DNA of 64,000 nucleotides from Streptomyces cavernicola (GCF_029968035.1 NZ_JASCIQ010000003.1:1-64000), one strand, 5' to 3'. Counted from the first letter of the stretch, positions 41,896 through 51,449 are shown. Numbers and translations: made by a program. The notes: generated by a model from the letters alone, not told the origin.

Positions 41896-44800
41896 CTAGA
41901 TCTCCCGCACCTCGAAGCCGTCGAGGACGAACTCCGCCGTACCGTCCTCCCCCACCTTCCGGAGGCCGACCCACGCCTCCCCCTTCTCCGGAGCCGTGAA
42001 CTCGTAGGACAGAACCGCAGGTTGGACAGCCACCGGCAGGGCCTCGCGGGAGAGTTCCCGCGGGCCCGGCTCGTCGACCGCCGTGACCCACGCGTACTGG
42101 CCGGCCTTCTCGTTCTCGTACCGGAACGACACCCGGTAGCGGCGGCCCGGCGTGAAGCGGACCGTGTGCGGGACCGTGCGGTGGACGAGGCCCGCGTTCT
42201 CGCCCCGCGACTTCAACGACTCGGCGCCGTCGATCACGTCGTCGATGGCCTTGCCGTTCCAGCCGCGCTGGGTGTACGGCGCGTGCCGTTGCGCGATATG
42301 GGTGCGCGGGTCGGTGGCGCCGCCCGCGTCGCCCTTGACGAAGACGCCCCAGCCCTGCGGCACATGCTCGAAGTCCTCGAAGACCAGGGCCCCTTCGGGG
42401 ACGGCGGGGCGCTGCGCGGGCACGACCCGGACGTTGTCGAAGCGGACCCGGGCCCGGCCCTCCTCCGCGCGGAGCGTGAGGTCGACGGGCCCGCCGCCCT
42501 CGGGGACCGTGAAGTAGGTGAACATGCGCTGGAATCGGGTGCCGTGCTTGCGGTCGGCGGCGACGTGGTTCCCGGCGGTGGAGGTGTGCGTGAAGTTCTC
42601 CGCCTTCACCCCGTCCGCGGTGCGCACCTCCAGGGCCGCCCGGCGCCGCTCCCCCGCCTTCGCGCCGACCTCGACCTGTACGGACGCCGCGTACGTGCCG
42701 GGGGCGAGGCGGGTCAGGCGCTGGCCGACGGCGGCCGCGGCGCCCTCGCCGATCACCAGCTCGTGGTCGCCGAGCGCGCTCAGCTCCACGGAGGCCGGGC
42801 CGGACACCGTCCAGCCGTCCAGGGAGCCGGAGTTGAAGCCCGGGTCGTGCAGCGGCGTGGCCTGCCCCCAGTCGGGGTCGGCGGGTGCGGGCTGCCGTTC
42901 GCGGTAGAGGACGTACGGCTGCTTCGCCTCGGCCTTCAACGTCACCTTGCCGCCGCTCGCGACGGGCACGTCGCCCTCGTACACCCGGCCCTGGTCGGTG
43001 AGCCGGTACAGCGCGAGCTGGGACGCCGAGGCCCAGCCGCGCGGCAGCTGCCAGGTGCTGGAGCCGGCCTTGGGCGCGTAGTGGTAGAGCTTCGGCGGGT
43101 CGAGGGCCTTCTTCGGCTCCCAGGGCAGCAGGTAGGCGCCGTCCTCGTAGACGACGCGGCCGTCGGTGGTGATGACGCGCTTGCCGCTCGCGTCGGAGAC
43201 CTTGGTGGCGGTGTCGCCGAAAAACGTGATCTCGTGCTCGGTCCACGTCTTGATCGGGTGCGCCTGCAGATACTTGGCGGGCAGCGAGTCCGTCCAGATC
43301 TGGTCGTAGAACACGGTCCAGTCGGTCTTGCCGACCCAGCCCTCGAAGTTGCCGGTGCGCGGGATGCCGAGCAGCGTGGGCCACTTGTCGGCGAAGACGT
43401 CCTTGTGGTCGTTGCGGATGAACCGGATGAGCTGCGAGTTGATGCCGCGGGAGGTGTCGGGGCCGTAGTCCGTCTCCGTGGCCCAGTGCGACCAGAGGGC
43501 GGAGCGCTCCAGGCCGTGGCCCCACTCGGTGGTGACGTGCCAGCCCTGCTCGCGCAGCGCGCGCTGGAGCCGGTCGGAGGTCCAGCCGGACTCGCGGAAC
43601 ACGTCGATGTAGAGGGTGTTGAGGGCCTCGTCCGTCTCCGCGCGCAGGTCCGCGAAGCGCTTCACGATGTCCCCGGAGACCAGGTCGCGGCGCTGGTCGA
43701 TCCGGTAGCTCTGGTCGAGCCAGTCCCACTGCTCGTTGGTCTTGTCGACGAGGGTCTCGGAGAAGGCGTTGGCGACGGGGTACGACTCTGTGGCGTTGAC
43801 GTGCACGCCGAAGTCGCTGCCCCACTTCTTCCCCTCCCTGACCAGGGTGTTGAGGTCCTCCAGGCCGCCCGCGCGCTTGTTGTGGTTGTCCGCGTAGTCG
43901 GGGTGCGCGGAGTCGTGGCCCTCGGACTGGTAGCCCTTGAGCAGGGTGTACTGGCGCAGCCCGTCGGTGGCCAGCGAGATCCGCTTGACGTGGTCGAGGG
44001 TCAGCAGGAACGGGTTGGTGGCCTGCGAGGCGAAGTTGAACGGGATGTGCGGGACGACCCGCAGATGCTGGTCCGCCGCGCCGAGCGGCATCACCATTAC
44101 GTCCCGGAACGCGATCGCCGCGTCCTGCCAGTCGACCTCGCCGTCGCCGTTGCGGTCCCCGGTGACGATCACGGTGGCGTACGGGAGGGGCTCGGTGGCG
44201 TCGACGGGCGCGGTGGCGGCGCGGTGCGTGAACTGGCCGAGGGCGAGCCGCGCCTCGACATGCTCCCCCGCCTCGGCCGTGGAGCGCCTGAGCCGCCCGT
44301 TCTCCCAGGTGGTCCCGTCCGCCGAACTGGGCTTGTCGTACACGGTGTTGGTCTCGACGGCCCCGCCGAGCCGGTCGTGCGCGACGACGGCGTACGCGCA
44401 GCCCTTCGCCGCCTCGGCCGGAGTGTCCGGGGCGACCCGGACGAGGGTGTCGCCGCTCTTCGCCTTGTCGAGCTCGATGCGGGCGGCGCGCAGGACGGCC
44501 CCCGGCTGGTCACTGCGTACCGCGAGCAGCGGAAGGCCGGGGAACTCCAGGGTGCCGACGCGCAGCGCGGCCGTGTCGGCGATGCGGGTGATCCGCCAGT
44601 GCACCTTGTCCTCGTCGACGCGGATCTCGGCGTCGATCTCGGTGCCGCCGGGGAGGGCGAGGGTGTACGCGATGCGGTCGCCCCCGGTCTGCGAGGTGAC
44701 CTTCGGGGTGTGCTCGGCGCCGTCGATCAGCAGGCTTGTGACGGGTGTGCCGCAGCCGTGCAGGACGGCGCCGGAGGCCCGGTGCGTGTAGCCGACGATG

Positions 44801-44982
44801 CGCGGGAAGGCGGTGTCGACGCGTACGTCGAGGGTGCGGGAGCGCAGCACGGCCTCGCCGCGAGCGGCGGCGGAGGCGGTGGCGGCGGCCGGGAGCTGCA
44901 CGCCGAGCGCGAGCCCCGCGCCTGCGGCCGCGGTCGCGGCGACGACGCTGCGGCGGGTCGGTCCATCGGTCTGTGCGCGCAC
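41896..44982 (-). CDS. GH101 endo-alpha-N-acetylgalactosaminidase
   Basis: A 1028-residue exported enzyme of glycoside hydrolase family 101, which cuts the core-1 disaccharide Gal-beta-1,3-GalNAc from Ser/Thr of O-glycoproteins. The N-terminus QTDGPTRRSVVAATAAAGAG is a Tat-type signal. The catalytic domain has the nucleophile Asp in LNTLYIDVFRESGW and the acid/base Glu in WHVTTEWGHGLE, with the family segment WVGKTDWTVFYDQIWTDSLPAKYLQAHPI. Beta-sandwich, carbohydrate-binding-like domains fill the last 350 residues (LDGWTVSGPASVELS; RVRFDNVRVVPA). GAGGAGG precedes the GTG at 44982. An EF-hand-like GDRNGDGEVDWQDAAI sits at about 280. Confidence 0.93.
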   Translation of the reverse strand: MRAQTDGPTRRSVVAATAAAGAGLALGVQLPAAATASAAARGEAVLRSRTLDVRVDTAFPRIVGYTHRASGAVLHGCGTPVTSLLIDGAEHTPKVTSQTGGDRIAYTLALPGGTEIDAEIRVDEDKVHWRITRIADTAALRVGTLEFPGLPLLAVRSDQPGAVLRAARIELDKAKSGDTLVRVAPDTPAEAAKGCAYAVVAHDRLGGAVETNTVYDKPSSADGTTWENGRLRRSTAEAGEHVEARLALGQFTHRAATAPVDATEPLPYATVIVTGDRNGDGEVDWQDAAIAFRDVMVMPLGAADQHLRVVPHIPFNFASQATNPFLLTLDHVKRISLATDGLRQYTLLKGYQSEGHDSAHPDYADNHNKRAGGLEDLNTLVREGKKWGSDFGVHVNATESYPVANAFSETLVDKTNEQWDWLDQSYRIDQRRDLVSGDIVKRFADLRAETDEALNTLYIDVFRESGWTSDRLQRALREQGWHVTTEWGHGLERSALWSHWATETDYGPDTSRGINSQLIRFIRNDHKDVFADKWPTLLGIPRTGNFEGWVGKTDWTVFYDQIWTDSLPAKYLQAHPIKTWTEHEITFFGDTATKVSDASGKRVITTDGRVVYEDGAYLLPWEPKKALDPPKLYHYAPKAGSSTWQLPRGWASASQLALYRLTDQGRVYEGDVPVASGGKVTLKAEAKQPYVLYRERQPAPADPDWGQATPLHDPGFNSGSLDGWTVSGPASVELSALGDHELVIGEGAAAAVGQRLTRLAPGTYAASVQVEVGAKAGERRRAALEVRTADGVKAENFTHTSTAGNHVAADRKHGTRFQRMFTYFTVPEGGGPVDLTLRAEEGRARVRFDNVRVVPAQRPAVPEGALVFEDFEHVPQGWGVFVKGDAGGATDPRTHIAQRHAPYTQRGWNGKAIDDVIDGAESLKSRGENAGLVHRTVPHTVRFTPGRRYRVSFRYENEKAGQYAWVTAVDEPGPRELSREALPVAVQPAVLSYEFTAPEKGEAWVGLRKVGEDGTAEFVLDGFEVREI

Positions 44983-45127
44983 TGCACCCCTCCTCGGGAC
45001 GGTTCCGTGTGGCCGTCACGATGCGCGAGGCGGGGCGAGGGGGCCCATGGACAAAGGAGGGGAAGGTCTTGGACTTAGCTCGTACGCGAGATGCGCGAGG
45101 TACGCGAGGCGCGCGGACGCGGACACG

Positions 45128-45171
45128 CACGTGTCCCCCGACCAGCCGCCGTGCGGGCCGGGGGACACGTG
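45128..45171 (-). terminator. hairpin after the trypsin gene
   Basis: A perfect 13-bp stem, CACGTGTCCCCCG with CGGGGGACACGTG, encloses an 18-nt loop, 24 bp past the stop. It separates sprT from GH101. Confidence 0.75.
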
Positions 45172-45194
45172 GGCTCAGGAAGCAGCCGGGCGGA

Positions 45195-46105
<911 letters not shown>

Positions 46106-46207
46106 GGGCCTGTTTCAAGTCAGGACCAACAACACGTTTCCCCACGAACCCCCGTACAGTGGAAGTCCCTTGACCGGCCGGGCCCATCGACCGAAGGCGG
46201 TGCGGGC

Positions 46208-47098
46208 GTGACGTACGGCAGCGGCGGAGGACGCCCCGTCGAGCACGGCTTCCCGCATCTGGAGACGGTGCGGGCGGCGATCAACACCCTGTACCGCCGG
46301 CTCACCCCCGAGGCGCTGCGCACCTTCGACAGCAGCGTGGCCCCGGCCGACGTGGCCTTCTGCGACCAGGACGATCTGCATCTGGGCGTGCAGCGGGTGG
46401 CGCGCGCGATGGTGCAGCACCTGCGGCTTCCGGACGCCCGGATGATCGTGAGCTTCCGGGCCATGGAACACGCCGCGAACGTCGAACTGGCCGCGGGGCC
46501 CGAGTACTTCATCGAGCTGAACGACCGCTTCCGCACGCACCGCAGGGACATCGGCGCGGCCCTCGCCCACGAGGTCATGCACGTCTACCTGCACCGCATC
46601 GACCTGTCGTTCCCCGGCACGCGCGGCAACGAGATCCTCACGGACACGGCCACCACGTACCTCGGCGCGGGCTGGCTGCTCCTGGACGCCTACCGCGAGG
46701 ACGACACGTCGTCGCAGAAGCTCGGCTATCTCACGCCGGAGGAGTTCGGGTACGTCCTGGCCAAGCGGGCCGCGCTCTTCGACGAGGACCCGGCGATCTG
46801 GTTCACCAGCCCGCAGGCGTACACGGCGTACGCGCGCGGCCGGGACCTCGCCGAGGAGGAGCACCGGCAGCCCCCGCTGACCGCGGCCGGCTGGTCGGGC
46901 CGCCACCGGTACGCGAAGGCCCGCCGCCGGGCCGGCGAGCCGCCTCCCGGCGACGTCCGCTACCGCTTCGAGCCGGGTCCGCCGCTGCGCGTCACGTTCC
47001 CGTGCCCGACCTGCGAGCAGCGCATCCGCGTCCCGGTCAGGGGGCGGGTCAGGGCCCGCTGCGGGCTGTGCGGGACGGTTCTGCAGTGCGACACCTAG
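46208..47098 (+). CDS. HExxH zinc-peptidase-like protein with C-terminal zinc ribbon
   Basis: A 296-residue cytoplasmic protein that I cannot place in a named family. The middle carries IGAALAHEVMHVYLHRIDLSF, an HExxH zinc-protease helix with a third His after it, and TRGNEILTDTATTYLG could supply the last ligand (Glu). The C-terminus is a zinc ribbon: CPTCEQR then CGLCGTVLQC. GC-rich codon use begins at the GTG at 46208, and the frame upstream is not coding. The stop TAG belongs to CTAG at the left end of a MITE-like element, so the original C-terminus may have been longer or different. Confidence 0.75.
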   Translation: MTYGSGGGRPVEHGFPHLETVRAAINTLYRRLTPEALRTFDSSVAPADVAFCDQDDLHLGVQRVARAMVQHLRLPDARMIVSFRAMEHAANVELAAGPEYFIELNDRFRTHRRDIGAALAHEVMHVYLHRIDLSFPGTRGNEILTDTATTYLGAGWLLLDAYREDDTSSQKLGYLTPEEFGYVLAKRAALFDEDPAIWFTSPQAYTAYARGRDLAEEEHRQPPLTAAGWSGRHRYAKARRRAGEPPPGDVRYRFEPGPPLRVTFPCPTCEQRIRVPVRGRVRARCGLCGTVLQCDT

Positions 47099-47284
47099 GG
47101 CCTGTCGTTTGGATCTTGCCGGGGTCGCGGGGCGTGGCACGCACATCTGCGGCGTTGTCGTCGGTTGCCAACGCTCCGCGTTGACGCCCTCCTCCGCCTT
47201 GCAGCTGCACGCACCACGCCCCGCTCGACTCGACCGAACGGCACCACCGACCAGATCCGGCCTGATCCCAACGACAGGCCCTAG
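47095..47284. mobile_element. 190-bp MITE-like element
   Basis: The 21-bp ends CTAGGGCCTGTCGTTTGGATC and GATCCCAACGACAGGCCCTAG are inverted repeats with 20 matches. CTAG (or TA) at both edges looks like the target duplication used by many IS5/IS630-type transposases. A second internal pair, GCGGGGCGTGG (47127-47137) and its complement (47214-47224), makes the element fold along its length. No transposase is encoded, so it would need one in trans. It fills the gap between the zinc-peptidase-like gene and the helicase end. Confidence 0.8.
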
Positions 47285-47362
47285 GACCGGTGCGCGCCCG
47301 CCCGAAGTTCAGACGGGCCCGTCACCGGCCCTGAGTACGACTGCTGTGACCTGTACGAGAGG

Positions 47363-49033
47363 TCAGGCGGCGGTGCGCCGTCCGTCGCCGCTCTGCGGCC
47401 GGCGTCCCCGGCCGCTGCCCGAACCGCGCCGCGCGCCAGCGGACTTGGCGCCCGCGCCGCCCGCCGCGGAGCCGTTCCCGGCCTGAGCGCCACCGCGCCC
47501 GGCGGCCCCGGAACCGGACTGCGAGCGCCGCGCGCCCGCGCCCGCCGCCGAACCCGTACCGGCCGAGGCCGCACGGGAGCCGGACCGCGAACGGGACCGC
47601 GAGGAACGGGACTTACCCGCCGCACCCGAACCCGAGCCGCCGCCCGAACCCGAGCGCGAGCCGCCCGAGCGGGACGGCCGGGCGGGCTGCTGCGGCTCCG
47701 GCACGGGCAGCGTCACGGGCACCCCGGAGGGCTCCCGCGCGCCCGTGATCCGTACGAGCTCCTCGTCCGTGGAGCGGATGCGGGTGGTGGCCGCGTTGAT
47801 GCCGGCCACCGACATCAGGCGGCTCATCTCGCGCTTCTCCTCGGGCAGGACGAGCGTGACGACGCTGCCGGACGCGCCCGCGCGGGCGGTGCGGCCGCCG
47901 CGGTGCAGATAGTCCTTGTGGTCGGTCGGCGGGTCCACGTTCACGACCAGGTCCAGGTCGTCGACGTGGATACCGCGCGCGGCGACGTTGGTCGCGACGA
48001 GCGCGGTGACGACGCCGGTCTTGAACTGGTCCAGGGTGCGGTTGCGCTGCGACTGGGAGCGCCCGCCGTGCAGCGCGGCGGCGGCCACGCCCTGGCCGAG
48101 GAGGCGCTTCGCGAAGCGGTCGGCGGCGCGCTTGGTGTCGACGAAGAGGATCACGCGGCCGTCGCGGGCGGCGATCCGCAGGGCGACGGCCTTCTTGTCG
48201 GTCTCGTCGGCGACGTGCAGCACGTGGTGGTCCATGGTGACGACCGCGCCCGCGGACGGGTCGACGGAGTGCACCACGGGGTCGCTGAGGAACATCCGCA
48301 CGAGCCGGTCGATGTTCCGGTCGAGCGTCGCGGAGAACAGCAGCCGCTGCCCGTCCGGCTCGACCTGCTTCAACAGGGCCGTGACCTGCGGCATGAAGCC
48401 CATGTCGGCCATCTGGTCGGCCTCGTCGAGGACGGTGATCGACACGTTCTCCAGCGTGCAGTCGCCGCGGTCGATGAGGTCCTTGAGGCGTCCGGGCGTC
48501 GCCACGACGACCTCGGCGCCGCGCCTGAGCGCACCCGCCTGCCGCCCGATGGAGAGCCCGCCGACGACGGTCGTGAGGCGTATCCGCAGCGCGTCGGCGT
48601 ACGGGGTGAGGGCGTCGGTGACCTGCTGCGCGAGCTCGCGCGTGGGCACCAGGACCAGGGCGAGCGGCGCCTTGGTCTCGGCGCGGCGGCCCGCGGTGCG
48701 GGCGAGCAGGGCGAGGCCGAAGGCGAGGGTCTTGCCGGAGCCGGTGCGTCCGCGGCCGAGGAGATCACGGCCGGCGAGCGAGTTGGGCAGCGTCGCGGCC
48801 TGGATCGGGAAGGGCTCTGTGACGCCCTGCTCGCCGAGGGTGGCGAGCAGCGGGGCGGGCAGATCGAGCTCTGCGAACGAGCTCACCGCGGGCAGCGCCG
48901 GCGTGACGGACTCCGGTACGGCGAACTCGCCCTGCGGAGGCACGGTGGTGCGGCGGGGCGTGGCCCTGCGCCGGGAGTTGTTGCCGCCGTTCCTCGAGCC
49001 GCGAGCGGGACGTGCGGAGCTGGTCGTGCCGAT
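47363..49033 (-). CDS. DEAD-box RNA helicase
   Basis: An ATP-dependent RNA helicase. Q motif: FPIQAATLP. Walker A: RGRTGSGKTLAF. Others: PTRELAQQV, GG and TPGRL, then VLDEADQM (DEAD), SAT, and in the second lobe ATNVAARGIHVDDLDLVVN and HRGGRTARAG. The last 110 residues are a Ser/Gly/Arg-rich tail for RNA contact. The start is unclear. The csp terminator at 49102-49133 sets an upper limit. A perfect AGGAGG stands just before an ATC at 49033, in line with the basic N-terminal extension of relatives. The first ordinary candidate is a GTG at 48943 with no ribosome site. Confidence 0.88.
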   Translation of the reverse strand: MGTTSSARPARGSRNGGNNSRRRATPRRTTVPPQGEFAVPESVTPALPAVSSFAELDLPAPLLATLGEQGVTEPFPIQAATLPNSLAGRDLLGRGRTGSGKTLAFGLALLARTAGRRAETKAPLALVLVPTRELAQQVTDALTPYADALRIRLTTVVGGLSIGRQAGALRRGAEVVVATPGRLKDLIDRGDCTLENVSITVLDEADQMADMGFMPQVTALLKQVEPDGQRLLFSATLDRNIDRLVRMFLSDPVVHSVDPSAGAVVTMDHHVLHVADETDKKAVALRIAARDGRVILFVDTKRAADRFAKRLLGQGVAAAALHGGRSQSQRNRTLDQFKTGVVTALVATNVAARGIHVDDLDLVVNVDPPTDHKDYLHRGGRTARAGASGSVVTLVLPEEKREMSRLMSVAGINAATTRIRSTDEELVRITGAREPSGVPVTLPVPEPQQPARPSRSGGSRSGSGGGSGSGAAGKSRSSRSRSRSGSRAASAGTGSAAGAGARRSQSGSGAAGRGGAQAGNGSAAGGAGAKSAGARRGSGSGRGRRPQSGDGRRTAA

Positions 49034-49101
49034 GATGCCCTCCTGAAGCCTGGTCCTTCTGAAGCCTGGTCCCCCGTCCTCGGTCCTGAGGACGGCAGAA
49101 A

Positions 49102-49133
49102 CCGGGGCCCGCACCTGCTGGTGCGAGCCCCGG
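49102..49133 (-). terminator. terminator after the cold-shock gene
   Basis: A 14-bp stem with one G-T wobble (CCGGGGCTCGCACC on the minus strand), loop AGCA, then TTTCT. Confidence 0.9.
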
Positions 49134-49160
49134 CTCACGGGATACGCGATCCGCCGGCGA

Positions 49161-49364
49161 TCAGGCCGGGAGGATGTTCTCCGCCTGCGGGCCCTTCTGG
49201 CCCTGCGTGACGTCGAAGGTGACCTTCTGGCCCTCGTGGAGCTCACGGAAGCCCTGGGTCGCGATGTTGGAGTAGTGGGCGAAGACGTCGGCGCCGCCGC
49301 CGTCCTGCTCGATGAAGCCGAAGCCCTTTTCCGAGTTGAACCACTTCACGGTTCCGGTGGCCAT
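49161..49364 (-). CDS. cold-shock protein (CspA family)
   Basis: A 67-residue single-domain cold-shock protein that binds single-stranded RNA or DNA. RNP1 is KGFGFIEQ and RNP2 is VFAHYSNI, with the family start [22 protein letters not shown] precedes the ATG at 49364 by seven bases. The 5' region is long and contains a stable hairpin at 49393-49417, as in cold-regulated csp mRNAs. A strong terminator follows, so the gene is monocistronic. Confidence 0.96.
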   Translation of the reverse strand: MATGTVKWFNSEKGFGFIEQDGGGADVFAHYSNIATQGFRELHEGQKVTFDVTQGQKGPQAENILPA

Positions 49365-49392
49365 GTTCTTCTCCTTGTGCTGGGGCAGATCC

Positions 49393-49417
49393 GGAGAGTC
49401 ACACTGTGTGGCTCTCC
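49393..49417 (-). promoter_or_regulatory. hairpin in the csp 5' leader
   Basis: GGAGAGYCACA pairs over 11 positions (one G-T) around a three-base loop, about 28 nt upstream of the start codon. The ribosome site itself is outside the stem. Confidence 0.6.
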
Positions 49418-49603
49418 TTGTCGCGCTTGAGCCCCGTCCGGAGCGGCCGGAATGAAACCGGAACGGCCGGAAAACAGAAATGCGCCTGAGGATCATTCCC
49501 GTCAGGCGCACATAAAGTTCATGGGTACCAAAACTGCAACTCGGTCACCCTAGCACGATTCGGGCCGGGCCCCCAGGTCGTCCTGGTGGGCCGTCCTGGG
49601 CGG

Positions 49604-50254
49604 TCACGGGCGTACGGCGATGCCGTCCAGGACCATCGACAGGTACTGGCGGGCGATCTCCTCCGGGCTGTGCAGTCCGCCGGGCCGGTACCAGGAGGCG
49701 GCGACCCAGACGGTGTCGCGGACGAAGCGGTAGGTGAGCCGGATGTCCAGGTCGGAGCGGAAGACCTGGTCGGCGACGCCGCGTTCGAGGGTGCCGAGCC
49801 AGGCCTTCTCGAACCGCTCCTGGGAGACGGTGAGATAGGCGAAGCGGTCCTGGCGGGCGAGGTGCCTGGACTCCTTCTGGTAGATGGCGACGGCGGCGCG
49901 GTGCCGGTCGATCTCGCGGAAGGACTCGGTGACGAGGGCCTCGATGGTCTCGCGGGGGCCGAGTCCGGCGGCGAGGACCGCGTCGTACCCCTCCCAGAGC
50001 TCGTCGAGGAAGGTGGAGAGGATCTCGTCGAGCATCGACTCCTTGGAGTCGAAGTGGTAGTAGAGGCTGCCCGCGAGCATGCCCGCCTCGTCCGCGATCT
50101 TGCGGACGGTGGTGGCGTTGTAGCCCTGCTCGGCGAAGACCTCGGCGGCGGTGGCGAGGAGTTCCCCGCGCCGCTCGGGGGACGCGACCGTGGAGCTCTT
50201 CTTGGCGGCCTTGGGCGTCTTGGGGTTCGGCTTACTGTTCGGCACGCTTCTCAT
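49604..50254 (-). CDS. TetR-family regulator
   Basis: A 216-residue repressor-type regulator. After a Lys/Pro-rich N-terminus the HTH domain reads RRGELLATAAEVFAEQGYNATTVRKIADEAGMLAGSLYYHFDSKESMLDEIL. The C-terminal ligand domain resembles those of regulators of lipid or aromatic metabolism (KstR2/FadR-like), but the ligand is unknown. The ATG at 50254 overlaps the end of the DUF952 gene by 23 bases; a GTG at 50245 is an alternative. It is the last gene of the VWA-DUF952-TetR operon. The palindrome at 51450-51466 in front of the divergent dehydrogenase is a candidate operator. Confidence 0.92.
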   Translation of the reverse strand: MRSVPNSKPNPKTPKAAKKSSTVASPERRGELLATAAEVFAEQGYNATTVRKIADEAGMLAGSLYYHFDSKESMLDEILSTFLDELWEGYDAVLAAGLGPRETIEALVTESFREIDRHRAAVAIYQKESRHLARQDRFAYLTVSQERFEKAWLGTLERGVADQVFRSDLDIRLTYRFVRDTVWVAASWYRPGGLHSPEEIARQYLSMVLDGIAVRP

Positions 50255-50636
50255 TGTCGCCGTTCGCCGGAGCGGGGTCGCCGAATCCCGTGGCCCGGCC
50301 GGTCGTTGGGTCCCACTGCACCTCGCGTACGGCCACGACGGCGGCCCGGTCGAGCGGCCCGTACACATGCGGGAAGAGCACGTCCGCGGCGACGCCGGGC
50401 GGCGGGGCGCCGTCGGCGGGTTCGAAGCGGCAGTCGGAGGTGAGCCGGTCCTCGTCGACGAGGAGGGCGAGCAGCGGCCTCGGGGCATCGCCGTAGAAGG
50501 CGTTCACGACGGCCAGGGCGGTGGGTTCGTCGGGGGCGCAGTGGACGAAGCCGTCGCGCTCCAGGGAGACGGGGGCGTACGGCCCGTCGGGTGCTTGTGC
50601 GGCCCAGTCGGCGGCCGTCACCACGTGGTGGATCAT
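50232..50636 (-). CDS. DUF952 domain protein
   Basis: A 134-residue cytoplasmic protein of the DUF952 family, with the hallmarks DGFVHCAPDEPTALAVVNAFYGD and LFPHVYGPLDRAAVVAV. The fold is related to ADP-ribosyltransferase-like proteins, but no activity is established. The ATG at 50636 follows the VWA stop by seven bases and its own end overlaps tetR, so the three are one transcript. Confidence 0.9.
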   Translation of the reverse strand: MIHHVVTAADWAAQAPDGPYAPVSLERDGFVHCAPDEPTALAVVNAFYGDAPRPLLALLVDEDRLTSDCRFEPADGAPPPGVAADVLFPHVYGPLDRAAVVAVREVQWDPTTGRATGFGDPAPANGDNEKRAEQ

Positions 50637-50643
50637 GGCCCGG

Positions 50644-51378
50644 TCATACCACGGGCGCGGGCACGATCCCCTGGGCGCGGGCGGCCGCCAGCCACTGCGG
50701 GAACTCGGCGAGGAGCCGGTCGTAGAGGACGGCGTCCCGGACCTTGCGCGGGTTCTTGCCGGCGTGGAAGAAGCCGGCGTTGTCCACGACGCGGCGCTGC
50801 GGGACGGGGAGTTCATCGAGTTTGCGCAGAAAGTCGAACTGTTTGCTGTCCGGGTCGCCGAAGCCGACGAACTGCCAGAACAGCGGGAGTTTCGCGGCCT
50901 TGCAGAGGTAGCGCTCGGCGGCCGGGCGGCTGATGGGGCCGCCGTCGGTCTGGAAGACGACGAGGGCGGGGTCGGTGGCGCCGCTGTCGAGGTAGTGGTC
51001 GATGACCGCGTCCATGGCCAGGTGGTAGCTGGTCTTCCCCATGTGCCCGAGGCGGGACACGATCCGTTCGACGCTGCCCCGGTGGTCGTCGAGGGCGATG
51101 GAGTCGACGGCGTCGACGTCGGTGGAGAAGAACACGGTCGGCACGCGCCCGTCGTCGTCGAGGTGCGCGGAGAGCCCCAACACCCGCTCGGCGAGCGCCT
51201 GGACAGTGCCGTCGGCGTAATACGGGCGCATCGAGCCGGAGTAGTCGAGGACCAGGTAGACCGCGGCGCGCGCCGAGTCGAGGCCGTGCTCGGCCAGGCT
51301 GGCGCCGGCGCGCTTGTAGAGGGAGACGAGGGCGGGGGCCCTCTCCTCGACCTTGCGCAGGCTGATGGCGGACGGCAT
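50644..51378 (-). CDS. VWA domain protein (TerF-like)
   Basis: A 244-residue cytoplasmic protein built on a von Willebrand A domain. The metal-ion-dependent adhesion site begins LVLDYSGSMRPYY (DxSxS), with a Thr in HMGKTSYHLAMDAV and an Asp in VFQTDGGPIS. The whole length, with the N-terminal APALVSLYKRAGASLAEHGL helix, matches the vWA_TerF-like group associated with tellurite-resistance-type systems. No other ter genes are nearby. AGGAG precedes the ATG at 51378 by seven bases. It is the first gene of its operon, divergent from the dehydrogenase. Confidence 0.9.
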   Translation of the reverse strand: MPSAISLRKVEERAPALVSLYKRAGASLAEHGLDSARAAVYLVLDYSGSMRPYYADGTVQALAERVLGLSAHLDDDGRVPTVFFSTDVDAVDSIALDDHRGSVERIVSRLGHMGKTSYHLAMDAVIDHYLDSGATDPALVVFQTDGGPISRPAAERYLCKAAKLPLFWQFVGFGDPDSKQFDFLRKLDELPVPQRRVVDNAGFFHAGKNPRKVRDAVLYDRLLAEFPQWLAAARAQGIVPAPVV

Positions 51379-51449
51379 AGGGCGCTCCTGGTGCGTGCTG
51401 ACGACCCGACGGCTGCTGCTGGTTGAGGTTACGACACCGCATCCCCGAC

